This document shows positions 52,901 to 61,900 of a stretch of DNA of 64,000 bases, piece by piece. The translations under genes and the position numbers were made by a program. Where the stretch lies: positions 69,587,319-69,651,318 of the forward strand of contig CP136069.1 in assembly GCA_032622095.1 (NCBI GenBank), in the 5' to 3' direction. The notes under the pieces were generated by a model that had not been told where the DNA came from, ran no database searches, and saw only the letters and a list, made by a program, of their open reading frames with translations. The first letter of the stretch is position 1; the number at the start of each line of letters is the position of its first letter. The DNA comes from Siphonodentalium dalli. Taxonomy: Eukaryota; Mollusca; Scaphopoda; Gadilida; Siphonodentaliidae.

Positions 52901-55900
52901 AATTCGAATTTGACCTGTATTTTAGGCTAGTTAACTCACATACCGGATACCAAATTTCATTCCATTCAGTTCAGACTTACTAAAGTTATCTTCCGGAAAA
53001 GAAAATTGATTGCAAATTCCAACATAAAGGGCTATAAATCTGGTGACAATTGGCAGGTGGAACCCAAATTCAAACTTGACCTGTATTTTGTGCTAACAAC
53101 CCACCAAATTTCATTCTATTCAGTTGAAACTATCTAAAGTTATCATCCGGAAATCAATAGCGAACAGACTGACAGACGCGCGGACAAACCAATAGCATAA
53201 AACATCCCGTTTTTTTAAAACGGGCATATCAAAACATCATAATGACCTTTTTATTTACTTGTAGATCTAAAACATAGCATGTTTAATATTCAGTGTACTT
53301 CAAACATAGCATAGATTACTAGTATCTATACCTATCATCATTGTATGTCATCCAGGTCATATGCTGTAACACAAGACAACTCAAATAAGCGTGAAATTGT
53401 ATAAACGCAGGACAAAAATTTACACAATCAGCAACAAAGATTAAACCAGCTCATATAACCATGGAGCAAGAAGCAAAACAATTACTCAAATCCGGGGTCT
53501 TTGATGTTTTCACACCATGTTGATTCAAAAATATAATTTGGGAAATTAAAATATTTTAACTGTGCTACAAAGCAAGGACTGGGAATGAAATTAAATATCG
53601 AATCAAAAGAGCATTGTAGGAACAGCCAAAACCACAGGAGTGGCCAGGAAAGGGACAATTATCTTTAGATATTCACCATGACTGACTCCACTCATAGTAC
53701 TGTTCAAAGTCTTGTCTTTTTTTGTAAGCTTCATGTGAATATTTGCTCCAGACCGAACATCATCTAATTAAATTTTAATTTCTTGATCTGAATGTATTAA
53801 ATTCAAATTAAATTTCCTGCCTATTCATATTTGAGGTTTAATATCTGTTTTTTATTGTCGTGCTAGTTATGGTTTGAATACGCTGGTACTAATGCATGAA
53901 TATGTGCCAAACCACGAAGTCGTGAATAATATTAAGTGAGAATATTAAGACACTTCAAATATTCAAGACTTAAATCTTAAGTTAGCATAGAATTTGTTGA
54001 ATAATTTCACCTTTCTGGGCTTGAAATAGACTTTTAAGAGTTATTACAAGAATAAAATATTATGTTCACATACGCAGTATATACATGCTTCAAATTCCAT
54101 GAAACCACTCACCGAAATGATAGAAATTAATAATGGTACTATTAAACTACTTTCAATTCAGGCAGCAATGAATTAAACAACCTTTATTTTTACTATCTTT
54201 ATATTAAAGGAAACTTAACAAGCCACACATTATGGCAGAACAGTCAAAACCACAGGCATGGCCAAGAAGGGAAGAATATCTTTAGTTACTCACCATGACT
54301 GACTCATACTGTTCAAAGTCTTCATTTAACTTTTTTGAGAGCATCATGTGAATATTTGCTCCTGAACTTCATGTTATTAAATTATAGTTTCTTCATCTAA
54401 ATGTAATTCAACTTTAATATCCGCCTATTCATATTTGATGTTTAAATTATAGATCTGGTTTTTATAATCAGAGATGAAATGAATACACTGGCCAGGGACC
54501 AGCTTGGAGTTTTCAAATTGGGAGAAGTCACTTAACAAAGCGGGGAGAAGTCACTTCTACCCATTTGGTTATTAGGGAGAAATGGTCAAATGGGCTGTTA
54601 GCAGGGAGAATTAACAATGACTGAAGTTAAAATTACTCCCCCACATCACCTTCTATGATCCAATAAGTATTATGCAACACAAGAGCCAATTTATAACGAG
54701 AGGCCGATCACGATCAGCAGATGTTAATCCATCTTTTGGCGATAGTAAATAACTATGATCGGAATCATAAATGAGAGTTTTGGTGTTGAATTATAGAGTA
54801 TACTGTTATGTACTATTATAGACAGATGTACATAACACAAATTATTGGAATTCATGGGTCACTCGCATTTATATAAGATAATGCACTGGTACAGGATCTG
54901 GAATGCTGCACCACCACAGCCTTGGGTTAAATGTGAAAGGTGACCTGGACATGGAATACTTGGGTTAAGAGAGTCCAATTAAAGTTTACAATGATAATGT
55001 ATCAAATTCTACCAACAATATATATCAAGATAAGCCACATCACTGCTGACCCATTAATATCAATTATATAGCAGAGCTGTCAACAAATCATAGGAATTTT
55101 TTATGTTGAAAGCTGACATCTCTATTAAACCAATAACATTTATTATGACCTCAGACCATCTGTAGAGTGATATCTTCAGCTGTGCAAGGCAGCAAAGATG
55201 TCCAAGTCTACTGTTAATATCATGTGATGTGTATTGTTGAATCTTTATTTTAAATTAGATACAATAGATTATCTGCACATTGGCATAAGAGACATCCGAA
55301 AATAATATAGCCTTATCAATAGCTACTAGTAAGTAGTCCAAAGGCATGGGATGGAATTGATGAATTGGATTTAATGTCGCTCCAAACAAATTTACCAGTA
55401 CATAACACAAGATTTTGGACTGATTTAAACAAATTTGGTGTGGTGACTCGGGGTACCCTTGGCAGAGTTATAATGGTGTTAGTTTTTCAAATTTTGTTAA
55501 CTTTAAAAAAAAAATTGTTTTTAATTATTTTATTATATATTTTTTTATTTATTTATTTTTTGTTTGTTTTTTGTTTGTTAAATTGAGCAATGAATTAAAT
55601 CTAAATTTTATTTTTTAGAGTGAATATTTTTTTGAAAAAGGACCATAACTCAGTTAAAAATAGTCGGATCAAACACATATTCGAACTCGATCTGTCTTTT
55701 GGGCTGAGAAATTCATATACAAAATTTGGTTCCAATCAGATAGAAAATATTTGAGTTATCGCACCATGCATAAAGTGTCTACAGACAGACAGACAGACGG
55801 ACGGACGGACTATAAATGACGAGTGGTCAATCCGGACAACGACACTATGTTTACCATACTATGGTATGGGTCAACATAAAAACCATTATATGAAAGAGTC

Positions 55901-58900
55901 AATGACACTAGCTCAACTTAGGTAGGGGAATAATTTAATGGTTGACAGTAAATGGAGGAATAGGAAAGGTGCTAATTGAAATGTCTAACCTGTGCCAAAG
56001 GATTTAGTCATGCAAAGAGTAAAATCCAAGATGGCCACTGGCGGGCATGTTTTTTGGCCAATTGACCCAAAAGGACTCGTTCCCATCTACATGTCATTGT
56101 TAACATCCATGACAAATTTCATGAAGATCTGACCAAACCTACGACCTGTAACCCGTGCCAAAGGATTTAGTCATGCAAAGTGTAAAATCAAAGATGGCTG
56201 CTGGCTGCCATGTTTTTCGGCCGAACGACCCCAAAATGACTCGTTCCCATCTAAATGTCATTGTTAACATCCATGACAAATTTCATGAAGTTCCGACCAA
56301 AGCTACGACCTGTAGCCCGCGCCAAAAGATTTAGTCATGCAAAGAGTAAAATCCAAGATGGCTGCTGGTGGCCATGTTTTTTGCCCGAACAACCCCAAAA
56401 TCACTCGTTCCCATCTACATGTCAATATTAACATCCATGATAAATTTCATGATGATCAGACAAACAGTACGACCTGTAGCCCGCGCCAATGGATTGAATT
56501 TTGAAATCAAAGATGGCCACCAGCAGCCATGTTCTTTTGCTGAATGACCCCAAAATGACTCGTTCCCATCTACATGTCAATGTCAACATTCATGACAAAT
56601 TTCATAAACATCAGACCAAAGGTACGACCTGTAGCCCGCGCCAAAGGATTTAGTCATGCGAAGAGTAAAATCCAAGATTGCTGATGGCGGCCATGTTTTT
56701 CGGCCGAACGACCCCAAAATGACTCGTTCGCATCTACATCTCATTTTTAAAATCCATGACAAATTTAACTAGAGGTGTGACTGTCCCAATGGGACTACGG
56801 ATACCCCCCTTTTTAAAAAATACTAAGATGTTTGACATGTCAGTAAACATTTAGTTAAAATAATAAAATAACAGTTCCCATTGCAGGTGTACAACCATAA
56901 CCCTAATCTTAAACCTATTGACCGAAAATTGTAGGAATAAAAGCTTGGAAAAAATTATGTATGTTGCGAAAAAAATAATTCTAAGTCGAAAATGGGGAAT
57001 AACTCCACACAAAAAATGTCGGACAGACGTCATAATTGCAGGTGCACAGGTTCCCATGGTACTAAATATCAGTGCCAAGATTAAAAAACATTGACCGAAA
57101 AATGTAGGAATAAAAGCTCGGACAAAATTATGCATGTTGCAAAAAAAGTTTCTAAGTTGAAAAAGGGGGATAACTCCACCAAAAAATGTCGGACAGATGT
57201 CATAATCGCAGATGCACAAGTTCCAATGGTACTAAATATCTGTGCCACGTTTTTAAAAAATTGACCAAAAAATGTAGGAATAAAAGCTCGGACAAAAGTA
57301 TACATGCTGCGAAAATTTTCTAAGTCGAAAAAGGGGGGATAACTCCAAAAAAAAAAGTCTGACAGACGTCATAATCGCAGGTGCACAGGTTCCCATGGTG
57401 GTTGATGTCTGTGCCAAGTTTCACGGAAATTGATCAAAAAACGACTGAGAAAAACTCCGGACAAATTTGTGTCCACGGACGGACGGACGACGGACGGACG
57501 GACGGACAAGCTGACTCCAGTATACCCCCCCTAACTTCGTTGCGGGGGGTATAATGAAGTTCCAACCAAAGCTACGACTTGTAGCCCGCGCCAAAGGATT
57601 TAGTCATGCAAAGAGTAAAATCCAAGATGGCTGCTGGCGGCCATGTTTTTTGGCTGAACGACCCCAAAATCACTCGTTCCCATCTACATGTCAATATTAA
57701 CATGCATGACAAATTTCATGATGATCAGACGAACACTACGACCTGTAGCCCGCGCCAATGGATTGAATTTTGAAATCCAAGATGGCCGCCAGCGGTCATG
57801 TTTTTTTGCCGAATGACCCCAAAATGATTCGTTCCCATCTACATGTCAATGTCAACATTCATGATAAATTTCATAAAGATCAGACCTAAGGTACAACCTG
57901 TAGCCCGCGCCAAAGGAAATTGTTGACGGACACACAGACACACGGACGACGGACGCCAACCCATGGCAATAGCTCAAACTTACAAAGTAAGTTGAGCTAA
58001 TAATGAGTAAGAAAACAATTATGAAAGTGTCAATTTCACTGTAGCTCAATTTGGGAAGGAGTTTATTTTTTCCTGAGCAATAAACAGAATGATAAAGCAG
58101 AAGGAATGTAAACTGGAGGTCACCCCGAAGATCCATATGAAGTTTGGTGATTATAGGATGAGGGATGTGGTCTGTAGGGTGCGCCCAAGGATTTAGTCAT
58201 ACGAAGTGTAAATTCCAAGAAGGTCACTGGCAGCCATGTTTTTCAATGAATTTCGGTCAAAATAGGAGGCTCCCATCTAGAGGTCATCCCGAAGATCCAT
58301 ATGAAGTTTGGTGATCATCGGAATGAGGATTTATCGGCCATGTTTCGAATTTTTGTCAAAATAGGAGGCCCCCAATAAATTTGGGCTGCGGGGTAGGCCA
58401 TTGAATTCAGATTTGAAATCCAAAATGGCTGCTGGTGAAAATAGGAGGCTTCCATCTAGAGGTCACCCCGAAGATCCATATGAAGTTTGGTGATGATCGG
58501 ATGAGGAATCGTTCAATACCAAATATCAAGAAATTATGTTGAAAATTGTTTGAGTTAATAACATCTGACAACACAAATAAAATTGATTTTTAAGTTGAAA
58601 AATGATCATAACTCAAAAAATTCATTGGACCAAAATCAAATTTGAACTTGAACCCGTGTCTTCTCAAATGTGAACCACGTACCAAATATCAAGAATTCAG
58701 TTTAATACGGCTCAAGTTATCATTCGGATGATCCAAGATTTCATGAGATAACAGTACAATTGTACTTGACTACTGAAGATTTATAACCCAAACTTCCAAT
58801 AGGTTCATATCCCAATAAAACTCACCATAACACAAACCGATGTCCGAACTTATTGACCTACATGTAAATGATAATTCACAGTAGAACATTGGCTAACTTA

Positions 58901-61900
58901 CAATTCTGCATGGTATAATATCCATTAAGTTCAGAAACAAAATCAGATGAGTTTGTAGAAATTAATATGGAAAAAGCTATACGGTATAAAGATAAGAAAT
59001 GAATGTTTGAATGTGCTTTATTAAGGAGTATGTCACTGTGGCGGTTGTGGGAACATTTAGTGTAAACCACTTTGCCCAAGGGCCACATCTCTATATCCTT
59101 CAATAAAACACACTCAAACTACATGCATTTTTTTAAATATCACCTGAGGAGGGTTAACCAAAGCCCAATATGAGTGGAAGAAAATTAATTTATACATGTT
59201 TGAATAATGCAGGTAAAGAGGTGCAAAAAAGTTATCTGCCTCAACATCTTAAGTATATCCTTGGAGTAAGCAGATTTATTTTTGGCTGTCTGACAAATCT
59301 CAGGTTGTGTAACACATGGAATGCAGACCTGTGTTTCGGCTAATTTAAATATTTGAAAGAAGTAGACCGATGAGATACTGTGGTATAATCCAGCCTAGTG
59401 GTATCAGTACTCTGCCAGTTATCTTATAGTGCGCTAGGGAGCTTCAGCATGAATGTTAACACCTGTAACTTGGAGTGACTATACCAATGAGAAACAGTGG
59501 CATAAGGCCAAAACAAAAAATCTTCTCTGTTTCAGATAACATCAGTGATAACATTGGGAAAATTTTCCAGGCAGGCAGAGATTTTTTAAAACCTTGGATA
59601 AAACATGTTGTCCCTTGTTCATTCACTCTACAGTAAGATTTCTACCAATGTTGAACTTAATAACCCACTTATTTTTTATTCTGGGATTGGGAAAACGATA
59701 AATATTCACATTGACACTCTAACAGTTAACTACATTTGTATATAGACTAGCTTTCTGGAGAAAATTCAAACAAACAAAATTGAGGCATGCAAGAAAATCT
59801 CAGCCAGACAGGGTATCCGAAACAAAGAGGTTTTGTTTTTTGGCCTATAATCCACCACTAGCATATAATGTTGCTATCAATGCTGAGCCAGGTACAGTAA
59901 TGCCCTAATTAATCGACTGCTTAACCACAGCAGAATTATGGGTAACTTTTCAGGATTTAGTTGGAAATATGGCTTGTTGCCATTCATCGGAAAGCTCTCG
60001 GGCTGCTGTGGTTAAGGAGTCGATTACTTAGGGCATTACTGTGCATGTAAGTGGGGAGTGGGTTCAACCCTGAAGAAACAAGATAGTCAAGCCTTGAAAT
60101 AATGTGACTCACATTTGCCAAAACCACCACTGTTGAAAAACCCTAACTTTTCACCACCTTAACCTCTTCACTGCTATGACGTCCATAACTATTACGGGCA
60201 TAAAAGTGCACGCTGTGTACCTACAGACCTACTTCAGCACATCAGCAGTAGACCATTATTCATAACTGGAGTGCATAGATGAGTGTATCGGAATAACTGT
60301 ATCTCGAAGTTTCCAACAATGTATGATATTCTATGATTATGAACGATAATAGCCTTTCAACTGATTCCATTTTATGGTTCTTGTGATTCCCGTTATATTT
60401 TTCCATTGGAAAATGGCAATAATGTCAACAGCCCAGCACACGACATCATAATGTCATTTAGCAGTGAAGAGGTTAACCCTTTCATAACTGAATAATCATT
60501 GATGAGTAGTTACCATACATGTAAATGATTCTATTTCATTCATTTGAAAGGACGTTCAGCTAAAAAAATTGTTGAACTTTTTAAGCTTAATAACTACACG
60601 GTAATCATCCCTACAAATGAATCCAAAAGGAATAAGGTTTATTCACTTTATGTCTCCTTATGCTGATCATATACATGTATATCCCCACAAATGAACAATG
60701 GACCATTTCATTGTTTACTGTTTTGCTGTTGATTAATTAGGGCATTTAACTGTATCAACAGAGCAAGCCTTGAAATAGTTTGTCTAACATTTGCAGAACG
60801 AGGTCCCCAGAGGGCCGAGGGTGAATTTGGTGAATCTACCCCACATAGCGGGCTAGTGTCACCAAATTCACCCTCTGGGAACCTCATTTGGAAAACCTAC
60901 TAGTAGGATCAGATTGAAGTTCCCCAGTTGGTGATGTTCAACCATTAGTCACTACGATTATGCAATTTATATTCAGCAAATTAGGAGATATACAAACTGA
61001 ACAGAAGGGGAAAAGTAACTCTGTCTAGTATCAGGCGTTAATAGGGAACTTCAGCTATTAACCCTTTACCCAACAGAAGGGCCCTGTGCCAATGCATTCT
61101 CTTATATATGCGAGTCGACCATAGGTCGCCTCGCATATATAAGAGAATGCATTGGCTTAACACATTAAAAATTATAAAATTGTTAAAGAATGTAAGAAAA
61201 AATGGTAAAAAGTGTTAAAAAAAGATTTTTTTTTAGGCCAATGCATTCTCTTATATATGTGAGGCGACCTATGGTCGACTCGCATATATAAGAGAATGCA
61301 TTGGCACAGGGCGTAACTGTAACTATCACAATGTGACCAAGGAGCCGATTCCAATGATATCCATATGTGTATGGTTCGATTGAGACAGACCGAAGATATT
61401 TTAGGCTGTTGAAGCTTTATTTGACGGTTTTGGCCGGTTTGTTGGGTAAAGGGTTAAACTGTACTATGTGTAGTACAAGTAGGACGATGCAGCTTTCCCC
61501 AAAATGACGAATAATTTTTTGCGAAATAAGGAGTACAAGTACATGCATGGCATAGTTAACATTTGTGAGAATTGTAGTATTTGGTAGCAGTAATAAAAAC
61601 AGGATGCGAAAGAATAATCAGTAATAAATATTGTTGACTGATAAAAACTTGAAGATGATGTCTACTTGATTGCGATGAGAATTAGGAATATGTCGCCTGT
61701 ATTCTGTATCCCCAAATTTGTGTGGGGAAAATTGTCAACACGTCATTGACCTCCAATCTTGCAATTTAAATATAATCAAACATGAAGAAGTGTTTGTAAT
61801 TGTCATTGGCTTTTTATAGAGAATGGAATCCGTCTTGAAATGATTTGTTATGTCACTAACCAATGAAATCACGCAAGGTCTGAGACATATTATAACCAAT

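Noticed and set aside
56851-57219. Overlapping minus-strand ORFs of 122 and 74 aa with repeated M-T-S-V-R-H-F
   Set aside because: Repeated words match the units of the ACTAGAGGT element; no conserved domain.
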